From positions 1,240,001 through 1,304,000 of the forward strand of contig NZ_JAPDUG010000001.1 in NCBI RefSeq assembly GCF_026015885.1: a stretch of DNA of 64,000 nucleotides. Direction: 5' to 3'. The notes under the pieces are model-generated. The model made no database searches. It saw only the letters and a program-made list of their open reading frames with translations, and was not told where the DNA came from. The translations under genes were made by a program, and so were the position numbers. This document shows, one piece after another, positions 8,983 through 18,805 of the stretch; within the stretch, counting starts at the first letter, position 1, and each line of letters starts with the position of its first letter. Origin of the DNA: Halocynthiibacter sp. SDUM655004 (GTDB lineage: Bacteria > Pseudomonadota > Alphaproteobacteria > Rhodobacterales > Rhodobacteraceae).

Positions 8983-9837
8983 CTAATTTTTGTGCATCTC
9001 GTCGGCGAGCGGCCAGTAGAAATCCGGTGGGATTCCGGCTTCGGCACGTTTTTCCTCATTGAAGGGTGGGCGCAGGGTCGAGTGGAAATATTTGAGAACC
9101 AGATCGTGAAAGACGTCTTTTGGATCAAGGTCGTGGCGCCCGCAAAGGAAATGGAACCACTTGCTTCCATAGGCCACATGCCCGACTTCTTCGGCATAGA
9201 TCACCTCAAGTGCTTCGATGGCTTTGGTGTCTTTTGCCTGCTTGAAAATCTTGATCATGCCGGGTGTCACGTCGAGCCCGCGCGCTTCCAGAACCATAGG
9301 AACAACCGCAAGCCGCCCCATCAAATCTTCGGCGGTATCCTCGGCGGCGCGCCACATGCCCGCGTGCGCAGGAAGGGCGCCATAATGGCTTCCCTGCGCT
9401 TCAAGACAATCCGCCATCAAGTTGAAATGTTTGGATTCTTCGTCCGCAGACTTGACCCAGTCGTCATAGAAACCGATGGGCATTTTTACATGGCCGAACC
9501 GCGCGATGATGTCCCAGTGCAGGTCCACCGCGTTCAATTCGATATGCGCCACAGCATGCAGAATCGCGATGCGACCTTCCGGCGTGCCAGGTTTACGGCG
9601 GGGCACATCGCGCGGATCAAGAAGCGGCGGCTCTGTGGGGCGCGCAGGCGAGTCAGGTGGCGAGGCGGTACCAATGTCGGGCGTTTGCCCATTTTTGCGT
9701 GCCTCTTGCCAAAGCGCGGCGTAGCGACGCGAGAGCGCGGTTTTTTCGCGCGCATCGGCTGTCCGAAGGACGTCATCCGCCATTTCCGCCAAAGGTTTGG
9801 GCAATGTCACTGCTTCGGAAGCTGTCTCATTGCTCAT
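8983..9837 (-). CDS. Ferritin-like domain protein, DUF455 family
   Basis: Cytoplasmic protein of 284 residues in the ferritin-like DUF455 family. Carboxylate/histidine motifs typical of a diiron four-helix bundle are visible: HAVAHIELNAVDLHWD, SADEESKHF, EARGLDVTP and YAEEVGHVAYG. The first 85 residues are a less conserved Ala/Pro-rich extension. Its ATG overlaps the stop of the upstream bcp gene (ATGA), so the two are translationally coupled. The biochemical role of the family is not settled to my knowledge; the link with a peroxidase fits iron or oxidative-stress handling but is only an inference. Confidence 0.88.
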   Translation of the reverse strand: MSNETASEAVTLPKPLAEMADDVLRTADAREKTALSRRYAALWQEARKNGQTPDIGTASPPDSPARPTEPPLLDPRDVPRRKPGTPEGRIAILHAVAHIELNAVDLHWDIIARFGHVKMPIGFYDDWVKSADEESKHFNLMADCLEAQGSHYGALPAHAGMWRAAEDTAEDLMGRLAVVPMVLEARGLDVTPGMIKIFKQAKDTKAIEALEVIYAEEVGHVAYGSKWFHFLCGRHDLDPKDVFHDLVLKYFHSTLRPPFNEEKRAEAGIPPDFYWPLADEMHKN

Positions 9838-10334
9838 TGTGTAATCGCCTTGGCGGCCTCAAGCACTTCGGCAGCGTGACCTGCTGGTTTGACCTTGCGC
9901 CAGATCCGTTGGACACGGCCCGCACCATCAAGAAGAAATGTGCTGCGCTCAATGCCATAGAAGGTTTTGCCGTACATCTTCTTCTCCCGCCACACGCCAA
10001 AATCCTCGCAGGTGGTGCTATCCGCGTCCGAGGCGAGCAGCACTTTTAGGTCGTGTTTGTTAGCGAAATTCTCGTGTTTCTTGAGCGTGTCTTTGGAGAT
10101 TCCAACGACCACGGTGTTGGCGGCCGCAAACTCTTCGATGAGCGCGGTGAATTCGAGCGCCTCGGTCGTGCAACCAGGGGTGTTATCGCGCGGATAAAAG
10201 AACAGAACAACTGTCTTGCCGGAAAAGCTTTCGTTCGAAATCGGGCCGCTTGCCGTGGCCAATGCGAAACGCGGCGCTTGAGCGCCTTCGATGAGTGCGT
10301 CGGTTGGCTGGTTTGGATCAATTGGTGGTGTCAT
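9834..10334 (-). CDS. bcp: Thiol peroxidase, Bcp/PrxQ-type peroxiredoxin
   Basis: Reduces peroxides with a reactive cysteine. The peroxidatic site is FYPRDNTPGCTTEA with Cys55. The usual resolving Cys five residues later (TEACDF in E. coli) is replaced by Leu (TEALEF); another Cys at 109 (STTCEDFGVW) sits at a position conserved in Bcp proteins and may resolve instead, or the enzyme is 1-Cys. I chose the ATG at 10334 (MTPPIDPNQP) because GAGGAC precedes it; an ATG four codons earlier (10346) is possible. The frame stays open to 10490 but that part overlaps the divergent gene's leader. It is the first gene of a two-gene unit with DUF455. Confidence 0.93.
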   Translation of the reverse strand: MTPPIDPNQPTDALIEGAQAPRFALATASGPISNESFSGKTVVLFFYPRDNTPGCTTEALEFTALIEEFAAANTVVVGISKDTLKKHENFANKHDLKVLLASDADSTTCEDFGVWREKKMYGKTFYGIERSTFLLDGAGRVQRIWRKVKPAGHAAEVLEAAKAITQ

Positions 10335-10498
10335 GTCTGTCCTCATTGCAGAATCGGGTTTTGTTGTACCCTGCTTTGGGCCAAGATAAAAACCACAGGA
10401 ACGGGCCAGCAGATTGCGGCTCGGTTTTCGAGGGCCCGACCATAGCTGACACAACACCAGAACCAGACGCGCCAAACCGCAAACAGCCAAAGCGTCAG

Positions 10499-13400
10499 AT
10501 GAAAACCCATCACAAGATCGGCGTTTTCACGATATTCAGCTTGTTTTCGGTTGCTGTGATCGTTGTTGGCGTGGCCTTTGCGTTGCTAAAGCGCGGGGTC
10601 GATACGCCAGTTTGGGTGATCCAGAAGGTTGAAGAACGGCTTAACGAAACGATTCCAGCGGGGACCGTTGCGATTGGCAGCGCGCGTGTTGAGCTTGTCG
10701 ATGGGCTCGCGCCCGATCTTGTGTTGCGCGATGTTGTTTATCTCGGCGGAGATGGCAAGCCGCTGGCGCATTTCGACAGGGTGCAGGCCGTCTTTGCCAC
10801 CTCACCGTTGTTTAGTGCGGAGCTGCATCCGAAAAGGGTAAATCTGGAAGGTGCGCGGATCGCGCTGCGGCGTGACAGGGGCGGGCAGCTTAACGTCTCG
10901 CTTGGTCCTGAAGTCGGATCGGGCCTCGCGGCGACGGGGGATATCAACGAGGTGATCCTGTCGTTTAAGCGGGTTTTTGATTTGCCAACGCTGAACGTGA
11001 TTGAGGATGTGTCGATACGAAAGCTTGATTTCGACATGGTAGACGAGCAGAGCGGCAAGTCCTGGACCGTGCGAAACGGCGCGCTGGCGATGAACACGCT
11101 TGGCGGTCAGATTGACGTGGCGGTTGCGTTTTCGGTGCAGATGGATGATGGCGCGGCGGCGCCGATTGCGCTTGCGCTTTCGGCCCCGCGCGAGGGTGTT
11201 GCAGCGACCTTCGGCATGACCGTACGTGATGTGGACGCGCGTGATATCGCGGTTCAATCGCCTGCGTTATCATGGCTCGGGGTGCTGGATGCGCCGATTT
11301 CCGGCGCTCTACGGAGCGAAATTCTTCCGGATGGGCGGCTTGGAGATCTCGATGGAACGCTCGAAATCGGTGCTGGTGCGCTTCAGCCCACGGCAAACAC
11401 GCGCCCCATCGTCTTCCGCGATGCCAAAACCTATTTCAGCTATGATCCGGAGACCGCCAAAATCACCTTCGACGAGGTGAAGGTTCGTACCCAGACGGGC
11501 GAATTTGCAGCAACGGGCTTTTCTTATCTGCAAGAATGGGAAGGACAGCGGCCCAACGCCCTTGTGACCCAGTTTCAGGTTCAGAACTTTGCCATGAACC
11601 CCGCCGAAACCCTGCCGGAGCCCGCTGTTTTTGACGGTGGAGCGTTGGATATGCGGCTTCGGCTTGATCCGTTTAGCCTTGATATCGGGCAGCTTTCGCT
11701 CACCACGGCGGAGCGCCACATTCTTGCGAAGGGGCGGGTCAGCACAGAGCCTGAAGGTTGGCAGACCGCACTTGATCTTGAAATCAACACGATTGACCAC
11801 GACAGCCTGCTTGCGCTTTGGCCCGTGAAAGTTGCGCCGCGTACCCGAGGCTGGCTCAACAAGAACGTCACCGGCGGGCGTATTCATGATGTGAATGCCG
11901 CAATCCGCACCAGCCCCGGAACCGAGCCGCGCACGTCGCTTGGCTATCAGTTCAGCGATGCGCAGGTGCGCTATATGAAATCTTTGCCGCCGGTCGAGAA
12001 CGGGCGTGGATATGCTACGCTGTTCGGGCCAACCATGTCGATTGTGGTTGAGGATGGCGGCGTAACCGCGCCAAACGGCGGGCGGCTTGATGTGGCTGGA
12101 ACGGTGATTTCAATGCCGGATGTACGGCTGCGCCCGTCGCCGATGGTGGTGGATATGAAGGTGCGCGGCGAAATTCCTGCGGCGCTCGCACTGCTCGACA
12201 TGGAGCCGTTTAACTTCCTCAGCAAAAACGGACAGCCATTGGATATCGCAAACGGACAAGCAGACCTTTCCGCGCGGCTCGGTTTTGACATCGTGAAGAA
12301 GGTTCAACTCAAGGATGTCGATTACAATGTTGAGGGTGCGTTACGGGGGGTGACCTCTGACAAAATCGTTGCGGGAAAGCATCTTGTTGCGCCTGAGCTA
12401 GCGCTTTCGGTTAACACCGAAGGGATGGAAATTTCCGGCCAAGGCTGGCTTTTCACCGCCGCCGATGAAGCGCGCACCGCTGCAGAGAACGGGGTGCCGT
12501 TTAATGCGCTCTGGCAAAAGCAATTCGGGCCGGAGCATATCGGTAACAGCAAAGTCTCTGGCAGTGTTGAGCTTTCGGAGCGCTTTGTGTCAGCTTTTAA
12601 CCTTGGCCTACCAAAGGGGATGCTACGCGGTGCCGGAACTGCCGATATCGATATCAGCATGGAAAAAGATGAACCGCCTGCCTTTACGTTTAGCTCTGAC
12701 CTAAACCAGTTGGGGTTGCGGATACCGGAGCTTGGATGGTCAAGTTCAGAGAAGCAGACAGGGCGGCTTAATGTTTCTGGCCTCTTGGGGACACCGCCAC
12801 AGATTGACGCGCTTGAGATCGAAGTCGGCGGACTTACGGCAAACGGTAAAGTTGGAGTTGGCGCGGATGGCGATTTTGAAGCGGCGGAGTTTTCCCGCGT
12901 TCGCGTCGGCAATTGGCTTGATGCGCCTGTCGTCCTTCGGGGGCGGGGCAAAGGCGCTGCTCCGGAAATTCAGGTGCTTGGCGGGCGAATTGATGTGCGC
13001 GGATTGAAGCTTGGCGGCAATGGCGGCGCGTCGGGTGGGGCAACACGTGGTGCGCCGATTACGCTGGCGCTTGATCGGTTGGTCGTGTCGGACAAGATCA
13101 GCCTTAGCGGTTTTCGCGGCAATTTTACAGGTGGAGCGGGCTTCAAAGGAACGTTTAACGGGCGGCTCAACGGTGAGGTTCCTGTGAGCGGTACCGTCGC
13201 GCCGAGCGAACATGGCACTGCCGTTCGCGTACGTTCAGAAGATGCGGGCGGAGCCTTCCGCGCGGCAGGGCTGTTTAAATCCGCGACCAAAGGCGCGATG
13301 GACCTTATTCTTGCGCCACGCGCCCAACCCGGAACTTACAATGGCCGCCTGACGGCCAATGGCGTGCGGGTAAAGGATGCGCCTGCGCTCGCGGGGCTTT

Positions 13401-13807
13401 TGAACGCGATTTCTGTTGTCGGGCTATTAGAGCAGCTTGACGATACAGGGCTTCTCTTTACCGATGTGATCGCCGATTTTGTTATTGAGCCAAATCGCGT
13501 GACATTGACCCGAAGTAGCGCTGTCGGCGCAAGCCTTGGAGTTTCGATGGCGGGGCAGTTTGATACGAAATCCAATACGCTCAATATGTCGGGCGTTATC
13601 AGCCCGTTCTACCTCTTGAACGGGATTGGCTCGTTCCTGACGCGCCGCGGCGAAGGGCTCTTCGGCTTTAACTATGATCTGACAGGAACGACTGCCGCGC
13701 CACGCATTGCGGTAAATCCGTTCTCGATCCTGACGCCCGGGATGTTCCGCGAGATTTTCCGTGTTGCCCCGCCGCCGCCGCCTTCTGGTATCGAACCGGC
13801 GAACTAG
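10499..13807 (+). CDS. AsmA/YhdP-like protein with DUF3971 domain
   Basis: Large envelope protein of about 1102 residues. A single N-terminal transmembrane helix at about 6-29 (IGVFTIFSLFSVAVIVVGVA) is followed by a long periplasmic region of beta-strand repeats. The middle resembles DUF3971 and the C-terminal third the AsmA_2 region (GPITLALDRL-type repeats through TRSSAVGASLGVSMAGQFD and ISPFYLLNGIGSFLTRRGEG). Proteins of this class are thought to form bridge-like tubes carrying phospholipids between inner and outer membrane. I chose ATG at 10499 because upstream codons overlap the divergent bcp leader; no strong ribosome binding site precedes it, so an upstream alternative start cannot be excluded. 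Monocistronic in appearance. Confidence 0.85.
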   Translation: MKTHHKIGVFTIFSLFSVAVIVVGVAFALLKRGVDTPVWVIQKVEERLNETIPAGTVAIGSARVELVDGLAPDLVLRDVVYLGGDGKPLAHFDRVQAVFATSPLFSAELHPKRVNLEGARIALRRDRGGQLNVSLGPEVGSGLAATGDINEVILSFKRVFDLPTLNVIEDVSIRKLDFDMVDEQSGKSWTVRNGALAMNTLGGQIDVAVAFSVQMDDGAAAPIALALSAPREGVAATFGMTVRDVDARDIAVQSPALSWLGVLDAPISGALRSEILPDGRLGDLDGTLEIGAGALQPTANTRPIVFRDAKTYFSYDPETAKITFDEVKVRTQTGEFAATGFSYLQEWEGQRPNALVTQFQVQNFAMNPAETLPEPAVFDGGALDMRLRLDPFSLDIGQLSLTTAERHILAKGRVSTEPEGWQTALDLEINTIDHDSLLALWPVKVAPRTRGWLNKNVTGGRIHDVNAAIRTSPGTEPRTSLGYQFSDAQVRYMKSLPPVENGRGYATLFGPTMSIVVEDGGVTAPNGGRLDVAGTVISMPDVRLRPSPMVVDMKVRGEIPAALALLDMEPFNFLSKNGQPLDIANGQADLSARLGFDIVKKVQLKDVDYNVEGALRGVTSDKIVAGKHLVAPELALSVNTEGMEISGQGWLFTAADEARTAAENGVPFNALWQKQFGPEHIGNSKVSGSVELSERFVSAFNLGLPKGMLRGAGTADIDISMEKDEPPAFTFSSDLNQLGLRIPELGWSSSEKQTGRLNVSGLLGTPPQIDALEIEVGGLTANGKVGVGADGDFEAAEFSRVRVGNWLDAPVVLRGRGKGAAPEIQVLGGRIDVRGLKLGGNGGASGGATRGAPITLALDRLVVSDKISLSGFRGNFTGGAGFKGTFNGRLNGEVPVSGTVAPSEHGTAVRVRSEDAGGAFRAAGLFKSATKGAMDLILAPRAQPGTYNGRLTANGVRVKDAPALAGLLNAISVVGLLEQLDDTGLLFTDVIADFVIEPNRVTLTRSSAVGASLGVSMAGQFDTKSNTLNMSGVISPFYLLNGIGSFLTRRGEGLFGFNYDLTGTTAAPRIAVNPFSILTPGMFREIFRVAPPPPPSGIEPAN

Positions 13808-13913
13808 CGCAGGATTTGGGCTTGCAATACGCCACAAAGCGCGTAAACCGCGCGACGCCCGTTGTTTGGGTGTAACCGGTTATTTTTGCCAAATGACGCC
13901 ATAAGGATGCGGT

Positions 13914-14966
13914 ATGAAGCTTTCGGATTTCGATTTTGACCTGCCAGAGGACTTGATCGCAACGCGGCCAGTCTCTCCGCGCGAAGCGGCGCGGCTTTTG
14001 GTCTCTGACGGAACAGCGATTGAAGATTTGCATGTCGCAGATCTTTTAGGGCAGTTTCGCGAAGGTGATCGGCTTGTCTTGAATGATACCAAAGTTATCC
14101 CTGCGCGGCTCTTTGGCGTGCGTCGCCGCGATAGCGCGCAAGGGCCAACCGAAGCACGGATCGAAGTGACCTTGCTTGCCCCCGAAGCAGACGGAAGCTG
14201 GAGCGCGTTGATCAAGCCGCTCAAAAAGCTGCGCGAGGGCGAAACTGTTGAATTTTCCGCTGGCTTGACTGCTGAGCTTGTTGCGAAAGATGCGGGCCAG
14301 GGACGGATCAAATTTAACCTTACGGGAGACGATTTTGATGCAGCTTTGGCAGAAGCGGGGGCAATGCCGTTGCCGCCCTATATCGCTGCCAAACGTCCCG
14401 CCGATGCGCAGGACAAAGAGGATTACCAAACTGTCTTTGCCCGCCGCAAAGGGGCGGTTGCCGCGCCGACGGCTTCGCTTCATCTCACGCGCGAGATGCT
14501 TGAAGCGCTAGAAAACAAGGGCGTAGACATCACCTATGTTACGCTACACGTGGGCGCCGGGACGTTTTTGCCTGTGAAGGTTGATGATATTTCCGAACAC
14601 AGAATGCACGCCGAATGGGGCGAAGTGAGCGAAGCCGCCGCCGCCGACATTCGCGACACCAAAGCCAAGGGCGGTCGGGTGATCCCCGTTGGAACCACGG
14701 CGCTACGGTTGATTGAAACTGCAGCCCGCGAAGGTGAGATCGCGCCATGGGTTGGGCCGACAGATATTTTCATTACGCCGGGCTTTGAGTTTAAGGTGGC
14801 TGATGGGTTGATGACTAATTTCCACCTGCCGAAGTCCACATTGATGATGCTTGTTTCTGCGTTTATCGGCACGGAGCACACCAAAGAAATCTATGACCAC
14901 GCCATAGAAACCCGCTACCGGTTCTTCTCCTATGGTGACAGTTCGCTCCTTTGGCGAAACGGCTAG
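13914..14966 (+). CDS. queA: S-adenosylmethionine:tRNA ribosyltransferase-isomerase
   Basis: Queuosine biosynthesis enzyme of 350 residues; transfers and isomerises the ribosyl part of SAM onto preQ1 in the anticodon of tRNAs with GUN anticodons, giving epoxyqueuosine. Family marks: start [63 protein letters not shown]-like [16 protein letters not shown], and the C-terminal [15 protein letters not shown]. Length is canonical. The tRNA-guanine transglycosylase gene that often follows is not here; the next gene is a transporter 204 bases on. I see no preQ1 riboswitch-like pseudoknot upstream. Confidence 0.97.
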   Translation: MKLSDFDFDLPEDLIATRPVSPREAARLLVSDGTAIEDLHVADLLGQFREGDRLVLNDTKVIPARLFGVRRRDSAQGPTEARIEVTLLAPEADGSWSALIKPLKKLREGETVEFSAGLTAELVAKDAGQGRIKFNLTGDDFDAALAEAGAMPLPPYIAAKRPADAQDKEDYQTVFARRKGAVAAPTASLHLTREMLEALENKGVDITYVTLHVGAGTFLPVKVDDISEHRMHAEWGEVSEAAAADIRDTKAKGGRVIPVGTTALRLIETAAREGEIAPWVGPTDIFITPGFEFKVADGLMTNFHLPKSTLMMLVSAFIGTEHTKEIYDHAIETRYRFFSYGDSSLLWRNG

Positions 14967-15170
14967 GCAAGCATTATCACGCCGCCGGTGGAAGTGATCC
15001 ACGCCGTAAAATCACAACGGGTTGTCGTTTCAAATCCACTCAGGCAGGGTGGGGTTCGACAAGGTGCCAGAAGCGGGTGCGCCCGCGAGATGATAGTGTA
15101 AGCAATTGAAATAAAGGGTGAAAGCCGCCGACTTGGCCCGCTTCATCCGAATCTAACAGGAAAACGCGCG

Positions 15171-16439
15171 ATGTTTCAGGTTTTGAGCAGCAGTTGGGCT
15201 TTGCTTCTTGGAGTGATGTTCCTGATGGTGGGCAACGGCCTGCAGGGTACGCTCCTTGGTATTCGTGGCGGAATCGAGGGATATTCGACCCTTTGGATGT
15301 CGGTCATTATGACGGGCTATTTCATTGGGTTTCTTGGCGGCTCGCGGCTTGCGCCTGCGATGATCCGGCGGGTGGGGCATGTGCGTGTGTTTGCTGCCCT
15401 CGGCTCTTTTATCTCGGCGATCATGATCCTCTATCCTGTGGTTGTGGATTATCCGAGCGGTTGGTTCATCGGGCGTGTGCTCATCGGGTTCTGTTTCTCT
15501 GGCGTTTATGTAACAGCCGAAAGCTGGCTGAATGATGCGGCGGACAACGAAAACCGCGGTAAGGCGCTGTCGATTTACATGATTGTTCAAATGGTCGGCA
15601 TCGTCTCTGCGCAAGCGCTTTTGGCCTTTGGGGATCCCTCTGGTTACACGCTGTTTATCATTGCTTCCGTGCTGGTTTCGATCTCCTTTGCACCGATTTT
15701 GCTGTCGGTTGTTCCGATCCCAGCGTTTGAGCGCACCGAACCACTCAGCCTCTTGGAGCTCTGGCGAATTTCGCCTTTGGGGATTGTCGGGATTTTCCTA
15801 TTGGGCAGCGTCTTCGCGGTTCAATTCGGCATGTCGGCGGTTTGGGGTTTGCAGGCTGGTCTAAGCGTTCGGGAAATTTCGGTGTTTGTGTCGATGATCT
15901 ATGTTGGCGCGCTGGTGCTGCAATATCCGGTGGGCTGGCTCTCTGACCGAATGGACCGCCGCGTTTTAATCTTTGCGATTGCGATTTTGGGCGGCGGCGG
16001 AGCTTTGCTTGGTGTGTTGGCGGGGGATTACTTCCCGCTGCTCGTGCTGGCGGGCTTTATGGTCGGCGGTACGTCCAATCCGCTCTATGCGCTCCTCATC
16101 GCCTATACCAATGACTATCTGGAGCACGACCAAATGGCGGCGGCCTCCGGCGGTATGATCTTTGCGTCCGGTGTTGGTGCAATTGGCGGCCCGTTGGTGC
16201 TCGGCTGGGGCATGGATTTCGTGGGGGCGGGGGCCTATTTCGGGTTGCTCGCGCTGTTGATGCTTGGTGTCGCAGGGTACGCGCTCTGGCGGATGTCGCA
16301 GCGCCCAGCACATCAGACAGATGCAACCGGCGCCTATGCTCCGGTTTTCCCGCAAGCTTCTCCGGCAGCTGTTGAATTCGCGCAAGAAGTGGCCATTGAG
16401 GCCGCACTTGACGAAGAAGACACACAAAACCGTCACTAA
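15171..16439 (+). CDS. MFS transporter (YcaD-like)
   Basis: Inner-membrane transporter of 422 residues with about twelve hydrophobic segments in two halves, such as SWALLLGVMFLMVGNGLQGTL at the start and AGAYFGLLALLMLGVAGYAL near the end. The cytoplasmic loop motif VGWLSDRMDRRVLI between helices 8 and 9 matches the MFS G-X-L-a-D-r pattern. Overall look and length resemble the YcaD/major facilitator group common in Roseobacters; substrate is unknown. The last 50 residues are a polar tail (ATGAYAPVFPQASPA) beyond the final helix. The upstream 204 bases carry no gene I can identify. Confidence 0.85.
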   Translation: MFQVLSSSWALLLGVMFLMVGNGLQGTLLGIRGGIEGYSTLWMSVIMTGYFIGFLGGSRLAPAMIRRVGHVRVFAALGSFISAIMILYPVVVDYPSGWFIGRVLIGFCFSGVYVTAESWLNDAADNENRGKALSIYMIVQMVGIVSAQALLAFGDPSGYTLFIIASVLVSISFAPILLSVVPIPAFERTEPLSLLELWRISPLGIVGIFLLGSVFAVQFGMSAVWGLQAGLSVREISVFVSMIYVGALVLQYPVGWLSDRMDRRVLIFAIAILGGGGALLGVLAGDYFPLLVLAGFMVGGTSNPLYALLIAYTNDYLEHDQMAAASGGMIFASGVGAIGGPLVLGWGMDFVGAGAYFGLLALLMLGVAGYALWRMSQRPAHQTDATGAYAPVFPQASPAAVEFAQEVAIEAALDEEDTQNRH

Positions 16440-16520
16440 AGCATGGTTTTTCTTGCCAAATTGTAAATGTTTTGCGACGATTCGTTTACGGGGGACAGGT
16501 CGCAGCAATGGAGGTTTGCC

Positions 16521-17093
16521 ATGCTGAAATCAGAAGACGTCCTTGCCTTTTGGCTGGATGAAGTAGGGCCGAAGGGCTGGTACATGGGCGGCGAGGAGCT
16601 TGATGCGCGTATTCGCGACTTCGCGCTTCCGACGTGGGAGGCGGCGATGGCCGGGCAACTTGGCCTTTGGCTTACCCATCCAAGCGGTGTCCTTGCCTAT
16701 CTCATTCTAATGGATCAGTTCCCGCGCAATATGTTCCGCGGCGAGGGTAAAGCCTTTGCATCGGATGCCAAAGCCTTGGCGGCGGCGAAATGCGCGATTG
16801 ATCGCAAATGGGATATGAAGATCGACGAGCCTGCGCGGCAGTTTTTCTATCTTCCTTTGATGCACTCCGAATGTCTCTCGGATCAGGAACGCTGTGTGCG
16901 CCTGATGAAAGAGCGGATGCCGGAGAGCGGCGATGACAATCTTCTTCATGCAAAAGCGCATCGGTATGTGATCCGTCGCTTTGGCCGATTCCCTTATCGG
17001 AACACGGCTCTGGATCGCGAAGAAATGCCATTGGAAGCCGAATTTCTTAAAGGTGGCGGCTATAAATTAGCTGTCGAGGCTCTAAGCGCATAA
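16521..17093 (+). CDS. DUF924 family protein
   Basis: Cytoplasmic alpha-helical protein of 190 residues belonging to the DUF924 (tetratricopeptide-like) family. Hallmarks are the start VLAFWLDEVGPKGWY, the LILMDQFPRNMFRG segment, and FFYLPLMHSE. The ATG at 16521 is chosen because GGAGG stands seven bases before it; the frame extends 18 codons further upstream without support. Function of the family is unknown. It follows the MFS gene by 81 bases on the same strand and may share its transcript. Confidence 0.9.
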   Translation: MLKSEDVLAFWLDEVGPKGWYMGGEELDARIRDFALPTWEAAMAGQLGLWLTHPSGVLAYLILMDQFPRNMFRGEGKAFASDAKALAAAKCAIDRKWDMKIDEPARQFFYLPLMHSECLSDQERCVRLMKERMPESGDDNLLHAKAHRYVIRRFGRFPYRNTALDREEMPLEAEFLKGGGYKLAVEALSA

Positions 17094-17213
17094 AAAAAGG
17101 CGTTTAAAATCAAAGCGCCTGTCCCTGCGTCACTTGCGGCGGGTGCAGGGCTGTTGATGTGTATTTCAAGATAGTTTAGTATTGAACTAATTCTTGAAAC
17201 GGAGTGCTTTTTC

Positions 17214-18605
17214 ATGTCTTCCAAATCTTTTGATGTTGTCGTTATCGGGGCCGGCCCCGGCGGTTATGTTGCGGCGATCCGTGCGGCACAACTCGGGATG
17301 AATGTTGCGATTGTCGAACGCGAACACCTTGGCGGTATCTGCCTGAACTGGGGATGTATCCCGACGAAAGCGCTCCTGCGGTCGAGCGAAATCTACCACC
17401 AGATGGAACGCGCCAAGGAATTTGGCCTTTCTGCCGAGAAGATCGGCTTTGACCTCAAAGAGATCATCGCCCGCTCGCGCGGTGTGGCCAAGCAAATGGC
17501 TGGCGGCATCAAACACCTGATGAAAAAGAACAAAGTCACGGTGTTCATGGGCGAAGCAAAAGTGCTCAAGGGCAAGGTTTCGGTAAAGTCCGACAAAGGC
17601 ACCGAAGAGCTGACCGCCAAGAACATAATCCTCGCCACTGGCGCCCGCGCACGGGAGCTTCCTGGGCTTGAGGCTGATGGTGATCTGGTTTGGACATATA
17701 AGCACGCGCTTGATCCTGTGCGGATGCCGAAAAAGCTGCTGGTCATCGGCTCCGGCGCGATTGGCATTGAATTTGCAAGCTTTTACAATACCTTGGGTGC
17801 GGATACGACCGTTGTTGAGGTGATGGATCGTGTGCTTCCGGTTGAAGATAAAGACATCTCTGCCTTCGCGAAGAAACAGTTCGTGAAGCAGGGTATGAAG
17901 ATCATGGAAAAAGCCATGGTCAAGAAACTCGACCGCGCCAAAGGCAAAGTCACCGCACATATCGAAGTGGGCGGCAAGGTCGAGAAGCACGATTTTGATA
18001 CCGTGATCTCTGCTGTTGGTATCGTCGGCAACTGTGAAAACCTTGGCCTCGAAGAGCTGGGTGTCAAGATCGACCGCACGCACGTTGTTACAGACGAATT
18101 CTGCCGCACTGGTGTTGATGGTCTCTATGCGATCGGCGATATCGCTGGCGCTCCTTGGCTTGCTCACAAAGCCAGCCACGAAGGCGTTATGGTTGCCGAA
18201 CTCATTGCCGGTAAACATGCGCATCCGGTCAAACCAGAGAGCATCGCGGGCTGTACCTATTGTCAGCCACAGGTTGCCTCTGTCGGGTATTCCGAAGCTA
18301 AGGCCAAAGAGCTGGGTTACGACGTTAAGGTTGGTAAATTTCCGTTTATTGGCAACGGGAAAGCCGTTGCTCTGGGCGAAGCTGAAGGCTTGGTGAAAAC
18401 GGTGTTTGACGCGAAAACAGGCGAGCTTCTTGGCGCGCATATGGTTGGTGCCGAAGTTACCGAATTGATCCAAGGTTATGTGGTGGGCCGCACGCTCGAA
18501 ACCACTGAAGAAGAGCTGATGAATACAGTCTTCCCGCACCCAACCTTGAGCGAAATGATGCACGAAAGTGTGCTGGACGCCTACGGCCGCGCGCTGCACA
18601 TCTGA
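17214..18605 (+). CDS. lpdA: Dihydrolipoamide dehydrogenase (E3)
   Basis: FAD-dependent disulfide oxidoreductase of 463 residues that reoxidises dihydrolipoamide of 2-oxoacid dehydrogenase complexes with NAD. FAD-binding GAGPGGYVAAIRAAQLG is followed by the redox-active pair in GGICLNWGCIPTKALL, the NAD-binding GSGAIGIEFASFYNTLGA, the second FAD motif GLYAIGDIAG, and the dimer-interface catalytic dyad HPHPTLSE (His-Glu). No E1 or E2 gene is adjacent, so it is not clear from the locus which complex it serves. A strong terminator follows at 18628-18657. Confidence 0.97.
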   Translation: MSSKSFDVVVIGAGPGGYVAAIRAAQLGMNVAIVEREHLGGICLNWGCIPTKALLRSSEIYHQMERAKEFGLSAEKIGFDLKEIIARSRGVAKQMAGGIKHLMKKNKVTVFMGEAKVLKGKVSVKSDKGTEELTAKNIILATGARARELPGLEADGDLVWTYKHALDPVRMPKKLLVIGSGAIGIEFASFYNTLGADTTVVEVMDRVLPVEDKDISAFAKKQFVKQGMKIMEKAMVKKLDRAKGKVTAHIEVGGKVEKHDFDTVISAVGIVGNCENLGLEELGVKIDRTHVVTDEFCRTGVDGLYAIGDIAGAPWLAHKASHEGVMVAELIAGKHAHPVKPESIAGCTYCQPQVASVGYSEAKAKELGYDVKVGKFPFIGNGKAVALGEAEGLVKTVFDAKTGELLGAHMVGAEVTELIQGYVVGRTLETTEEELMNTVFPHPTLSEMMHESVLDAYGRALHI

Positions 18606-18627
18606 TCGATTTGCAATAAGTTTCCGA

Positions 18628-18657
18628 GGGCCGGAGCAGGGATGCTTCGGCCCTTTT
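18628..18657 (+). terminator. Intrinsic terminator of lpdA
   Basis: Stem GGGCCGGAGC / GCTTCGGCCC (one G-U), six-base loop, then TTTT, 23 bases after the lpdA stop. Confidence 0.85.
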
Positions 18658-18727
18658 GCGTTTTTCGTTTAGGGCGGCATAGGCTCACGCATTCGTGTTG
18701 GCGTTCAGGGCGATATATTCAGCAAAT

Positions 18728-18742
18728 GTTCCTTTTATGTTC
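18728..18742 (+). promoter_or_regulatory. SOS box upstream of uvrA
   Basis: GTTC-CTTTTAT-GTTC is an exact match to the alphaproteobacterial LexA operator GTTC-N7-GTTC. It ends 63 bases before the uvrA start and the window also holds lexA with its own box, so LexA repression of uvrA is strongly suggested. Confidence 0.8.
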
Positions 18743-18805
18743 CATTTCTGCTTGGCAGCCCCCTCGCTTTGCCTTATCCCTTAAAGAAGTCTTAAGAGGT
18801 GGGTC

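Noticed and set aside
13808-13913. Possible preQ1 riboswitch upstream of queA
   Set aside because: No hairpin with an A-rich tail and pseudoknot partner could be found.
14967-15170. tRNA-like fragment between queA and the transporter gene
   Set aside because: A GGTTCGA stretch is present but no cloverleaf arms can be built.
17095-17148. Hairpins between the DUF924 gene and lpdA
   Set aside because: Short or bulged stems without a T-run on the plus strand; A-run faces the wrong way for these genes.
17187-18599. Long open frame antisense to lpdA
   Set aside because: Shadow of a canonical gene, no start signal.
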